In this document: one piece after another, positions 19,901-28,941 of the stretch
Layout: every line of letters begins with the position of its first letter
Position numbering within the stretch: the first letter of the stretch is position 1
Origin: Tuctoria greenei
Lineage: Eukaryota > Streptophyta > Magnoliopsida > Poales > Poaceae
DNA length: 64,000 nt
Direction of reading: 5' to 3'
Assembly (NCBI GenBank): GCA_036927565.1
Contig: JAYESD010000009.1
Coordinates: 157,812,929-157,876,928, forward strand
Program-made: the position numbers and the translations under genes
The notes under the pieces: model-generated
The model's database searches: none
Seen by the model: only the letters and a program-made list of their open reading frames with translations
What the model was told of the DNA's origin: nothing

Positions 19901-20362
19901 GCTTATGATTCACAAGGGCAGAAGACCACATACTTCGGGTTCATAGAGGAAATATGGGAACTCGATTATGGCGAAAGAATGGTAATGTCCGTATTTAAGT
20001 GCCAATGGGTCAAACATCCTGATGGTTTGAAAGTGGACAATTACGGACTGACACTGGTAGACTTGAATAAAGTGGGTTACAAAGATGACCTGTGGGTTCT
20101 CGCCGATAATGTTGCACAAGTTTTTTATGTTCAAGATCCAGAAACTGAGAAGTTGCACGTAGTTGTTTCTGGAAAGCAAAATATTGTTGGGGTTGACAAT
20201 GTGGGAGATAATGAAGAGGAATATAATCAGTATGAAGAGATGTACCTTTTCACCGAACCAGAAAACATCAAGCGCGTAGAGAGAAGCATTAAAAAGAATT
20301 TGAAACCCTATATGCGAGAAGATGTCAATGCTGGAAAAAATGTATATAGCAATGCGAGATGA
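16961..20362 (+). CDS. TNP2: TNP2-type CACTA transposase, full length
   Basis: A single uninterrupted frame of 1133 codons, typical in length for plant TNP2-family (En/Spm) transposases. In order: an N-terminal transposase-associated domain (about residues 1-80, with DDILCPCIDCENK), an acidic stretch (about 85-125), the TNP2 core (about 340-620) with Asp371 in LGTDGMNPFG, CVRCVD, and the SIDLMHVTKNVFD block. A DUF4218-like region (about 690-825) ends in LGVLKGYVRNRAHPEGSIME, and a DUF4216-like region (about 975-1060) contains WELDYGERM. All the usual blocks are present and no key motif is missing by eye. The protein would bind and cut the element's ends in the nucleus. The SUMO E2-like gene starts 139 bp downstream on the same strand. 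Confidence 0.92.
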   Translation: MDRRAWMYNMPRPDPMYIRNVANFIEASKRHAKLQKIDDILCPCIDCENKIAWTDTIVIQSHLVKRGFKNNYTIWTEHGELDTHDVDKDDERGSDDDNVHIDDGSDNQAGDDDDEFDCEEMLRHIEPYVLTSMGASKGLSKMETLQNAATELLYDESNGCDKEFTTLRAVLELLKLKATHGWSDCSFSDLLNLLAEILPNPNKLPRSTYKAKKLLCPMALGVTKIHACVNHCILYRKEHELATRCPICGVSRYKKDYNHQYVTNMKKTQKNKKFIIGPEGDDDDTSGDADGKNKRKIPALVMWYLPVIDRLKRLFSNPREAELMRWHSEERKKNEKHIRHPGDATQWKNFDIQYPEFAKEIRNVRFALGTDGMNPFGEKRSIHSTWPVVLTMYNLPTWLCHKRKYILLSVLIQGPKQPGIEIDVFLEPLMEDMAKLWNEGVRTWDEYKREYFTLRAMIFVTVHDYPGLFTLSGQMKGKKGCVRCVDRTGYLYLTSSRKTVYMRHRRFLTDTHKYRKMKEQFDNKIEKDTAPKPYSGKLVFEMVKNIHIAFGKGKKSKGIKRKKSTSSDDTTDMAFKKQSIFFKYLPYWKNLECCHSIDLMHVTKNVFDSIIGTLLDMPRKTKDGLNSRMDLVNLDLRPELHPVEKANGKHYLPPASYNLTLEEKKAICECLRGIKVPTSFSSNIRKLVSMKDLSLFGYNSHDCHMMMTVFLAIAIRVIKPEHIKVVITRLCYFFNAVSQKVIAREDLDYLKTYIVETMCKLEMCFPPSFFDMQVHLIIHLVDQIKALGPLYLHHMFSLERYLGVLKGYVRNRAHPEGSIMEGYTTEEVIEGCADYIKDGKSIGVPIPVHEGRLRGRGKVGKKTFIVQDYKNVHRAHFGVLQQLAIAEPYIEEHQIELRDKNQDRKEDWIMKEHRRCFTEWLMDKNISYGNTIEEATMKKLACGPSALVTSWQAYDINGYTFYTKEKDGKSVAQNSGVRIEAYDSQGQKTTYFGFIEEIWELDYGERMVMSVFKCQWVKHPDGLKVDNYGLTLVDLNKVGYKDDLWVLADNVAQVFYVQDPETEKLHVVVSGKQNIVGVDNVGDNEEEYNQYEEMYLFTEPENIKRVERSIKKNLKPYMREDVNAGKNVYSNAR

Positions 20363-20501
20363 TATATATTGTATATATTTGTATCTTCTGAAATCAACTT
20401 AGAACAATGTTGGTATATGGATTGTGTCCTTTTGCATTTGTGTACATATGCGTTTGGACTCAATGATTTGGAAGTTTGGAAGTTTGGTCTTTCTTCAGAT
20501 A

Positions 20502-21341
20502 ATGATGTCTCGGGCGTGTAGCCGATTGAAGGAGGAGCGCTTGGCGTGGCGCAAGAACCATCCCCATGTATGTACATATGGCACACCGGTCACATGGTTG
20601 TATATACATATGTATCTGTAATGGACTGATGAACTTAACTGTAGTTTGTTTTTCCGTGTTGTTTGTTTTTGGTATTTTCAATTTCTCCGCGTAGGGTTTC
20701 TCTGCGAAGCCTGAATCGGGAGATTTATTGAAGTGGCAGTGCATCGTCCCCGGTAAAGAAGGGGTAAGTCATGAAGAACAAGCACAATATGAGTTTAACT
20801 ATCGTCCTCCTATTAATAAATTTCTTTTGCAGACTGAATGGGAAGATGGTTACTACCCCCTGACAATCTCCTTCTCTGAGGACTATCCCTTGGTGCCTCC
20901 AAGATGCTCCTTTCCAATTGGGTTCTTCCATCCAAATGTCCATCGTTCGGGAGCACTCTGCATCGGGATTCTTGATCAAGAGACTGTAAGATAGACCTAT
21001 TTTGTTCATGTAATTATTACTTATAATTTTTGTCGAACTTATTTGAACTGGTTTCTTATATTGCTTAAATTATATTTCGTAGGGGTGGTGCAGTGCTTTT
21101 ACAATCAAAACTATACTACTTGAAGTTCAGCGTTTGCTGCATCAGCCAAATGTGCCTGATGTTGAAAATGATTGCTATAATCTACTTATCAAGGTTAGAT
21201 GACACTTTGACTTAGTGACCAATGTAGGTTATTCATTCCTCCTTCGACATTTGTTAATATAAATAATGTCAATATTTTCAGGATCCAGCGGAATATAAGA
21301 GACGTGTTCGGGAGCAAGCAGGACGGTACAATTTAGATTGA
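20502..21341 (+). CDS. SCE1-like: SUMO-conjugating enzyme (E2, SCE1/UBC9-like) carried by the CACTA element
   Basis: Five exons join through phase-0 GT..AG introns: 20502-20567, 20695-20763, 20833-20985, 21083-21193, 21282-21341, giving 152 residues (plant SCE1 is about 160). The N-terminus has ERLAWRKNHPHGF, as in SUMO E2s and unlike most ubiquitin E2s. The E2 core has PGKEGTEWEDGYYPL, FSEDYPLVPPRC, the HPN motif (residues 78-80), the catalytic Cys88 in SGALCIGIL, and a C-terminal DPAEYKRRVREQAGRY. No stop or frameshift is found. Changes from the usual enzyme are a shortened loop after KPE and HRSGALC where YPSGTVC is standard, so substrate-contact positions differ. Its introns indicate capture as genomic DNA, not as a retrocopy. 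TTCTTCAG just before the ATG could be a splice acceptor linking it to a longer transcript. Confidence 0.88.
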
Positions 21342-21607
21342 TCGATGGGAGCTTCATCGTCGATCTACAATGAATGTAGCATGATTTTTGTTCAGTGTGT
21401 AAAGAAATTATCTTTGAACAATTGTAAAACCTCTAATGGTGTATTATCACAATTAAGCCAGCCTCACTGGTGATCGAGCATTTCCTATAATGCATTACTG
21501 TACTAGTATCCGCTAGCTCATCTGTGTTTTTTTCCTGATACAATTTTGCCTGCACGACTACATGCGGCTGTGATATATAATTGCAACTACATCCCTGTAA
21601 TTTCAAT
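21342..21607. other. 3' region of the SUMO E2-like gene
   Basis: This contains the probable 3' untranslated region. No gene is recognised. The subterminal repeats begin directly after it. Confidence 0.4.
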
Positions 21608-22175
21608 GAAAACCGCTTATGATAATTAAACAATGACCGCCACTGAAAATACATGATCTTCTTAGGCCGTTGTTAATCAAGAACCGGCTATGAAGTTCAT
21701 TGCATTACAGACGGTTATTAATTAAGAACCGCCAACGAAGATCATGTATTTACTCAGACGGTTGTTCCTTAAAATCCATCTGTGAAGTTCATTGCATTAC
21801 AGACGGTTATTAATCAAGAACCGCCAACGAAGATCATGTATTTACCCAGACGGTTGTTTCTTAAAATCCGTCTGTGAAGTTCATGGCATTGCAGGCGGTT
21901 AATAATTAATAACCGTCTGTGAAGATCATGTATTTACCCAGACGGTTGTTTCTTAAAATCCGTCTGTGAAGTTCGTTGCATTACAGGCGGTTCTTAATTA
22001 AGAACCGATTCTGAAGATCATGTATTTACCCAGACGGTTGTTCTTTAAAATCCGCCTGTGTTGTTCTTTCATCACAGACGGTTATTATATCATTCGTCAT
22101 CACAGTCGCATATTTTTAAGGACCGCCTGTGTTTGAAAAATTGAGGCGCCTGTAAAAATGCTTTTTGTAGTAGTG
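21608..22175. repeat. Right subterminal repeat region of the 14.9-kb CACTA element
   Basis: Alternating inverted copies of CAGACGGTTGTT..AAAATCCGTCTGTGAAG and related words, spaced about 40 bp, run up to the inverted terminus TTTTTGTAGTAGTG. The pattern mirrors 7237-8010. Confidence 0.8.
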
Positions 22176-22178
22176 GTT

Positions 22179-22672
22179 CAGAGAAGGCTTGCACTGTCAG
22201 CGTGGCGTACGATCTTGTGGAGCAAGTGTAGTGTAAGACCGGGCGCGTTTGACTTGACCCATCCGTTGCCCGCTTACTAGGTGGAAGTGTGAAACGAACG
22301 GTACTACTCCCGTTTTGAAATTGTTTGATTAACTTGTGTACGTAAACGTCGCTCAAATCTTGGCTACGTGCATGGAAACGACCACCGAGGAGAACCGTGT
22401 AACAAAGTGCCTCGTCAGCGAGGCGCCCGTGGCGTCGTCATCGGGGTGACGAACGCAAGTTGATTCATCTCCTCGGAATCAACGACCTGTAGGGAGACTT
22501 ACGAGATGGCGACTTGCGATTGTCTCGTACTACCTCTGTCTAAAAAGATTGTTTTAAACTACAAAACGACAAGTTTTTTAAAATAGAGGAAGTACTTACG
22601 AAACATTGAGTTCCATAAATGAAGGCATCATACGGGAGATACATCAAAGTTGCCTCATTTTCTCCAAGTCGG
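22179..22672. repeat. Displaced upstream region of the gene at 6766-7143
   Basis: This stretch continues, after removal of the CACTA element, the sequence that ends at 7236, and it matches 3241-3720 block by block. A small insertion at 22531-22594 is absent from the paralogue. Confidence 0.75.
22531..22594. mobile_element. Stowaway-like MITE fragment
   Basis: An extra 60-70 bp relative to the paralogous sequence at 3638. Its ends are roughly inverted (TACCTCTGTCTAAAAAG and TTTTAAAATAGAGGAAGTA), resembling Stowaway elements that insert at TA. It is very short and possibly a remnant. Confidence 0.45.
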
Positions 22673-22976
22673 TAGGGGTGGACATTCGGTTTAACTGATA
22701 TTTCGGTTCTAGTATTTCGGTCTTTTTCAAAATTTGGTTTATTGAAATCACTATCTGAATTGTTGTAATAATATTAGGTATTCGAAAATTTTGGATACCA
22801 AAATTTCGCTTCGGTTTTTGATCCTACCCGAAATATCTGAATTATATATTATATTCATATCATGTACCCGAACCTGAAATTTATTTTACGATTATTTATA
22901 TTCGCTACCCGAAAAGTAACTGATATTCAACATTTCGGTCTTTTCGGTTCCAATCTCGGTTTTTTTGGTTTTGTTT

Positions 22977-24577
22977 CACTACAAGAAACGATCAATAGGC
23001 CGTCGGCCTATTTATAAACATCGGGGCCGTCATATTTGATTATCGTAAAACTGTCGGTTTGACGGTCCCGATGGCTACAAATTTAGAGCCATCAGTTCAT
23101 CATATTTTCCCGACATTCACAAATAAAGATGTCGGTCACCGCAAAAGGCCGACAATATTAATTATGCGCATCGGCCCTAAAAAAAGACCGATAATATTAA
23201 TTGTAAGCGTCAGTCGAACCTTTCTAGCCGACGACCATAATGTCTATCTCGCATCGCACGAAACGCGCGCAGCGCAAATCCTGCGAAATTTTCCCGTCCT
23301 TCTCTTTTAATATTCGCCCCACCCCGCACCCCAGCCGTCTCTTTTAATATCCCGCGAATAGGTCTGGCCGGTCGTGACTTTTAATATCCTGCAAACCCTA
23401 GACCCAAACCAGCAGCTGCCGCCCTTCTTTCGTCTACATTCTCGAAACCACCCGCTGCTGCCGTCACCGCGGCTCCACTTCGCGACCTCGCGCGGCTCCC
23501 GCAGCCCCAGTTCGACCTTGCATGGCTCCCGCCGCCCCGGCGCGGCTTCGCGCGGCTCCCGTCGCCCACCGCCGCCCCGATGCGACCTCGCGCGGCTCCC
23601 GCCGCCCACTGCTGCCCCTGCGCGACTTCGCGCGGCTCCCGCTGCCCACCGCAGCCTGGCGTGACCTTGCACGACTCCCGCCGCCCCACACCACCCGGCA
23701 CGACCTCGCGCAGCTCCCGCCGCCCACTGCCGCCACGACGTGACCTCGCACGGCTCCCGCCGCCTATCGCCGCCATGGCGCGACTTCGTGCGGCAACCGC
23801 CACCCCGGAGCGACCTCGCGCAGCCTGCTCCAGCCCGACCAACTGCCGGCGCCGCGAGCACCAACCGTCGGCGCCACAAGGTGCAGCGCTGCTCCAACAC
23901 CGCAGCCGCTGCGGTCGTGCTCGTACGTGGCGCCCGACATCGCCCGCAGCAGGCCCCACAGCCTGTTCCTCTGTTGTTGCTTCAGCTCATCTTCGGTGCC
24001 GTCGAGGGTCGACGAGACGGGCGACGGATCGGGAGCATTTTAGAGGTCTCGTCGATGAACAATCTTGCTTTTCATGTTTATCTTATTTTTTGGCAGATCT
24101 GGAGTGTTCAAATGTACACGTTGTTCATCTTTTGTAAACAATACTGAGAAATCCAAATCTGGAGTGTTCAAATGTTCATATTTTGATATTGAGATTGATA
24201 ATCAATCAGTAGTATAATTTTTTTTTACAGTTTAATAGTGTAAAAGTCTGATGATTCTAACAGTATATTAAAAAAAAGAAAGCTGAAGACAGCTAAAGGC
24301 TAAAGGCGTCGGGTCTAAGCATCTACCGATGTTGTTAGGGGTTTGATACGTGGTGGTGTAGGCCGACAACTTTAATGCAATAAAGACTTCGGGTGTTCGA
24401 TCGACGGTTTTAGTTCATAAAGGCTTTAAGACCGACGTTTTTTAAGAGTTAAAAATGTAGAATATAAGGCGTCGGTTAAAGTCGTTGGTTTACCGACGGC
24501 TATAATTTATAGATATTGATTTTAGTAGGCAACCGATAGCTACAAGGCCGACACCCTTTTTCTTGTTTCTTGTAGTG
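22977..24577. mobile_element. Non-autonomous CACTA element of a second family, TSD TTT
   Basis: Perfect 12-bp terminal inverted repeats, CACTACAAGAAA and TTTCTTGTAGTG, with TTT on both sides (22974-22976, 24578-24580). Subterminal repeats carry GTCGGCC/GCCGACG words, unlike the two CACTA elements to the left, so it is a different family. The middle is a very GC-rich tandem repeat. No transposase is present. Confidence 0.88.
23480..23830. repeat. GC-rich minisatellite inside the second-family CACTA element
   Basis: About nine degenerate units of roughly 35-42 bp with the core GCGACCTCGCGCGGCTCCCG followed by CCGCCC repeats. It gives long Pro/Arg/Ala-rich open frames on both strands that merely reflect the repeat. 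Just upstream, at about 23393, lies AAACCCTAGACCC, typical of plant 5' untranslated regions, so the repeat may have expanded from captured exon sequence. Confidence 0.6.
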
Positions 24578-24618
24578 TTTTTCGGTCTTGGTTTTTATTC
24601 CCACCCCTACAAGGCGGG

Positions 24619-25299
24619 GTCTTTCCTTCAGCACAAAGCGTTGAGTATACCAAGTTTATTCATTCGACACAAAGGGCAACTGGACAAGTTCATCTCCAAC
24701 TGCTACACAAACAAAAGATACCCCGCTTGAAGAATACTTTCTCTAAATTTTCTCATTTGTTCAAAAAAAGAACTAGCCGGATAAATAAAAGGGATTATCT
24801 ATTTGTCAGGTGTGTAAAATTTGAGAAAATTTCAGACATCGGGTAATTAGTAGTTAATTACAGTCATTAACCACTAATCTTTGAAATTAACTATTAATCC
24901 TTTATTCTATAGCTCAATTAATCATAAATTATTTGTTTGTTTACTTACAACTGACATAATCCTACAAATTACGGATTACAATTACGAATTAACAATTAAA
25001 AACCAAAACATACCTTCTTCCCATCGAGGGCGGCCCATGCGGCCGTTGCCACCGCCGGCGCTGCACTCGCCGCAATGCGCCGGATGCGACGCCGTTGCCG
25101 CTTGGGATGTGCGCCGCCACTGGCTTCTGTAATGGGGAGTTAGGGTTTGGAGATTATATGAAGAGACCACACACGAATCTTAAAGCATATTAACGGTTCA
25201 CATGGTCGTCTTAAATATAGCCTAATTTCAGTCGCATGTGTCGAAGATGTTTTTGCGACACTTCCCCCGGACCTGCTAAGGAGCAGCCCGCGAAGGTTC
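24619..25299. other. Remainder of the duplicated unit and unassigned sequence
   Basis: 24619-24740 matches 3725-3840 (GGGCAACTGGACAAGTTCATC block), completing the duplicated upstream region. From 24760 the sequence is AT-rich with no homology seen in the window. The GC-rich patch at 25020-25130 has open frames without recognisable domains. Confidence 0.45.
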
Positions 25300-25422
25300 T
25301 TTTTAGGCGGGGCAAAATTTCTTGGAACAACAAGCAGGATGAACACGATAATTTTTACATGGTTCGAGCTGCCGAGAGGCATAATCTCCTACATCCACGG
25401 GGGGTTGTCTTGTATTGCACAT
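25300..25422. mobile_element. LTR-like remnant next to the copia element
   Basis: The words ACATGGTTCGAGCTGCCGAG and CATAATCTCCTACATCCACGG parallel the LTR of the Tat-like elements here (ACGTGGTTCGGGCCGCTTGAG and GTAATACCCTACTCCACGG). This is probably part of the LTR of an older gypsy element, cut at 25422 by the insertion of the copia element C1. Confidence 0.45.
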
Positions 25423-26926
25423 TGAATGTGGCCTAGAGGGAGAGTGAATAGGCCTTTTTGAAATTTAGTCAAAACCTGCAACACTTAACAGACTGATCAA
25501 ATCCCGAGATATCGGACTAGTCCGGTAGAGTGCGGACTAGTCCGGTGCGCGCAGATTAGATTGATCAAGTTCGATCAAAGATTTCAATACAAGCACAATA
25601 CACAACAGAATATAGTATGTAAATTGAAAGTATTGAGTCAATAAAATTAAGTGTAGTACAAAATAACTTTGATTTGAATGTTTTAACGTAAGATGGACAA
25701 GATCAAGCAAACCCTAGAATATGATATGAAAAACTTAAGAACAAGTTTGACACAAGATTTTATCCCGTGGTTCGGTTCCCACAAAGGCAACCTACGTCCA
25801 TGTTGAGGAGCCCACAAAAGTACCGGGTCTTCACTGACCCTAACCTCATCGAATCGCCACGATGACCAATTCTCTTTCACTATCACAAGGGTAAACCACT
25901 AAGTTCAAGGGGTCTTCTCACAAGTTGAGGGCTCCCCAAGATTACAAATCGAACACCACCAAGAACACACTCTTAAGATCAACAATGAAACAACATGAGT
26001 GTGTTAGAGATCAAACCCAAGAGCTCAAACGTGTGGAATCATGTCTCTCCTTTGATCCAAAGTGAATCCTCAAGGGTTTGATCTTTCTTGCGTTGGATTG
26101 CGTGGAGAGATGTGTTTTCTAAGCTCTTGCAAGATGTGACGGCGCAAGAGGTCGAGAGACTTGATAGTTGTAACGTGTACATCTATTTATATTAGGGTTT
26201 TCAAAAGTTACCGTTAGGGTTTTCAAGGTCTGGACTAGTCCGTGGTGGACTCCAGACTAGTCCGATAATCGGCGTGTGGGAAACCCTAAGTGTCTAGGAA
26301 TATCAGACTTGTCCGGCTAGGAGCGGACTTGTCCGATTTTAGTCAGAAAGGTTTTCGGACTTGTTAGTGGTGATATCGGGCTAGTCCGATATGGTGATAC
26401 CCTTAGTGAATAGAGGACAAGTCCGAACTTGGAGGACTTATCTGATTTTAGTCAGAGGGTTTTTCGGACTAGTCCGTGGAGAGATCGGACTTGTCCGTTT
26501 TCGTGCAAATATGAATAATTGAGGATTAGTCCGCACACGGAAGGACTAGTCTGTTTTTAGTTAGTGGAATTATCGAACTAGTCCGAACATTATTAGACTA
26601 GTCCGGTGCGGACAAGTCCGCACTGGCAGGACTTGTCCGAACCTATACAGAAAGGATATTGGACTTGTCCGGTGTACATCAGACTAGTCCATTTTTCTTG
26701 TGAAATATGAAGTGTGTGAGGATTTCTTGTGCTTGAGCTCTTGGGATGTGTTACACCAACACACTCTCTTGAGCTCTTTTCCGAATTAATCCACATTCTC
26801 CTTACTTTTTGGCGCTTTCTTTATTCTTTCATTAAAACATGCGCTCTTCTCAATAATGTGATTAGGATCTCATTTGTTTGTCATAAATCAACCAAAACCC
26901 ACAAGGAATGCCTAGATGCACTTTCA
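25423..26926 (-). repeat. 3' LTR of copia element C1
   Basis: On the minus strand it starts TGAAAGTGCATCTAGGC right after a polypurine tract (AAAAAGGGGGAGA, 26928-26940) and ends CCCTCTAGGCCACATTCA, a typical SIRE-type LTR with TG..CA ends (1504 bp). A TATA box, TATAAATAG, lies at 26183-26191 on the minus strand. Upstream of it (26230-26690) lie many copies of CGGACTAGTCCG and CGGACTTGTCCG. Confidence 0.8.
26183..26191 (-). promoter_or_regulatory. TATA box of the C1 LTR
   Basis: TATAAATAG on the minus strand; the palindromic repeat cluster begins about 40 bp upstream. Confidence 0.5.
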
Positions 26927-27397
26927 GTCTCCCCCTTTTTGGTGATTGATGACAACCAATTGAGATTCCATAAAGTATGATAAAAATTTAGATTTTCATA
27001 AAGTGTGCACATATGAGCTTGAAACTCATTTAGCAATGACAACATAAGACATATGTGCACTCTTTATGGTGGGATGCAAAACTAAGTGAGTGTGAGCAGT
27101 AATCATGATGACAGTGAAATAGTTGACATCAATATATCAATAGCAAGTATATATGTCAATTTCAGAGCAAAATCACAGATTTCATAAATATGAGCATAAA
27201 TAGTTCATAGCATTGCATCACAAGACCAGAAGTATCAAAAGAGTATAATATGAAGTATTACAACCCAAAAGAGACAAAAAGATGCATAAATGAAGCTCTC
27301 GTCTCTCAACCTACAGCTAAGACCTAGTGACTCCCCCTCAATCTCTCCCCCTTTAGCATCAAGACACCAAAAAGAAGGAGAGAGGGATCTAAGATCT
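26927..27397 (-). other. C1 polypurine tract and untranslated region
   Basis: The purine-rich primer site AAAAAGGGGGAGA borders the LTR. The rest, up to the end of the extra ORF, shows no coding signal. Confidence 0.5.
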
Positions 27398-28941
27398 TCA
27401 ATCCTCACTGCCGGTCCTCTCATCATCTCCATCTTCATTCTCAGGCTGCAGAGGAGGAGGAGCGGATCCACTCGAAGTGCCTCCAATGCCAAAGTAGGCA
27501 AGCTCGCAGGGAGTCAAAGGTCCGAGCTCAGTGAAATCAGAGGCTGAATCATCAGAGATGATTAGGGATCCAATAGACTCGATCTCCAGCTTTTGGCAGA
27601 TGTGCTTGACATTTTCTTTGACATATCTCATATCTGCCTTCCTCGCCTTGTTTAGCTTGTGAGTATTCATTTTGGCCTTCTTGCATGAGTCAAAGATTGC
27701 TATCAAGTACTTCAGTATTCTACTAGGAGACCCTTTTTGGGAGGGGCCCTAGTGCAGGGAGCAACCCTTGTATCTCTTCTAGCTCTCCTCGGAGCTTCTT
27801 CACTTGATGCAGGAGAAGGGGCAGCTTGGATAGAGACTTGGGGAGGCTTCTGGGGCCTCAATGGAGTGTGCTCCACATCCCCTGTGACCTTCTCAATCAT
27901 GAATATCAAGTAAGGTGTGTAGCCACAAGATCTGTTAGGAGTGGAGGAGATGTTCACCATGTCATTCCATATGTAGTCAAAGACATCAAACTTCCTGTCT
28001 TTGCTTAGCACCTTCATTAGTGTCCTGAGATAGCCTTGGACACTCCCTACAGCCCCATCCTTCGCGGCAATAGTGTTCTTCAGGACCCTATTGAGGACCA
28101 CAAAGAATGACTTCATATTCTTGGTGGAAGGAGGGCTGAAAGTCGAGCGGGTGTCATAAAGGAACTTCATTTTGTCCTTCTCAAGGACACCTATGTTGTG
28201 AATGATCAAGTTGTCGCTGCTGGAGCTCTCAAGATGTAGCAGCCTTGCAAACTCGTCATAGGTAATGATGTACTTGGATCCATGAGTCATCCAAGTCATC
28301 CGCTCTTCCTCATCACTTGTAAAGTAGCATGCAGCATAGACCTGAGCAATGACTTCGTCGTTCCAATTGCACTTGAAGGCAAACAGATCCTTCAATCCAT
28401 GCTTCTCCACTGCCTGAACTACCTCATCAAAGGCTGAGCAGCTCTTCCTTTTAAAGTGCGCCCAATCAATCCATTTGCTGCACACCACTGGAGTCTTCAT
28501 TGTGAGATACACGGATTTATAGAAGTCCGCATGGAAGTTGCTCTAGAATCTTCCATCGGCTGCCTTCTTGGACTGGCTGTAGTAGTCCACATTTCTGAAT
28601 TTGGAAGCCGTGTCGCTTCCCCTGCCATTGAACCTCTCCTCGGAGGGGTCCCGTGTCCCTTGCTTTGGAGTTGTAATCTTGAGAGGGCCGATTGTGCTCG
28701 TGGCAATCCCTTTGCCCTTGCCCTTAGCTTGGCGAGCAGCCGCCGAGCTAGGGCCAGCATCTGCTGAAGCCTTGGAGACAGGCTTCTTGGCAAGAATCTT
28801 GCATCGAGCCTGAGGTGGAGAAGGTGCCGGCTCGGATAGGCGCTCTTGGCGCTTCTTGCCTTGACCCGTCGAGGGCCAAAGCAAGGCTTCTTAGTCCATC
28901 TCGGCCTCAAAGTCGGAGATCTCGTCGTTGGAGCTCGACAT
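27398..28941 (-). pseudogene. C1 extra ORF in envelope position
   Basis: It starts at ATG 28941 (MSSSNDEISDFEAEMD) and continues in one frame interrupted by TAG-type stops at about 28893 and 28545, then a frameshift near 27725, ending at 27398. The middle block (VCSKWIDWAHFKRK, FKCNWNDEVIAQVYAACYF, MTWMTHGSKYIITYDEFARL) is typical of the ORF that SIRE/Maximus elements carry after pol, sometimes called env-like or putative plant transposon protein. Its N-terminus is Ser/Lys/Ala-rich and its C-terminus Pro/acidic. I see no convincing signal peptide or membrane span. Function is unknown even in intact relatives. Confidence 0.72.

Larger units (their letters stand above)
7237..22175 (+). mobile_element. 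14.9-kb CACTA transposon carrying SUMO-pathway genes, TSD GTT
   Basis: The left end reads CACTGCTACAATAAGC; the right end, read inverted, CACTACTACAAAAAGC. GTT flanks both sides (7234-7236 and 22176-22178). Removing the element restores continuity with the paralogous sequence near 3232-3250, which confirms both boundaries. Subterminal hairpin repeats with the AACCGCCTGTGA core fill both ends. Inside are, in order: a ULP1-domain gene (8192-11906, minus), a 169-aa unknown ORF (13472-13981), a tandem 754-bp repeat array (14274-16708), TNP2 transposase (16961-20362) and a SUMO E2-like gene (20502-21341). The transposase frame is open throughout, so the element may be autonomous or recently so. 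The fifth base of the left terminus is G instead of A. Confidence 0.92.
22673..24610. mobile_element. Small hAT-like element split by a CACTA insertion
   Basis: The ends are TAGGGGTGG and, inverted, TAGGGGTGG. They are flanked by 8-bp duplications with one mismatch, CAAGTCGG (22665-22672) and CAAGGCGG (24611-24618), as expected for hAT. Without the nested CACTA element only about 334 bp of hAT sequence remain, so it is a non-autonomous MITE. The paralogous region near 3715 has no insertion at the matching site (CTCCAAGCAGGGGC). Confidence 0.78.

Noticed and set aside
20363..21341. The E2-like gene as a ubiquitin rather than SUMO E2
   Set aside because: The ERLAWRKNHPHGF N-terminus, the PGKEGTEWEDGYY segment and the EYKRRVREQA C-terminus are SUMO E2 features.
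23307..24147. Long Pro/Arg/Ala-rich open frames on both strands
   Set aside because: They arise from the GC-rich minisatellite in a non-autonomous CACTA element; frames are open on both strands at once and show no domain.
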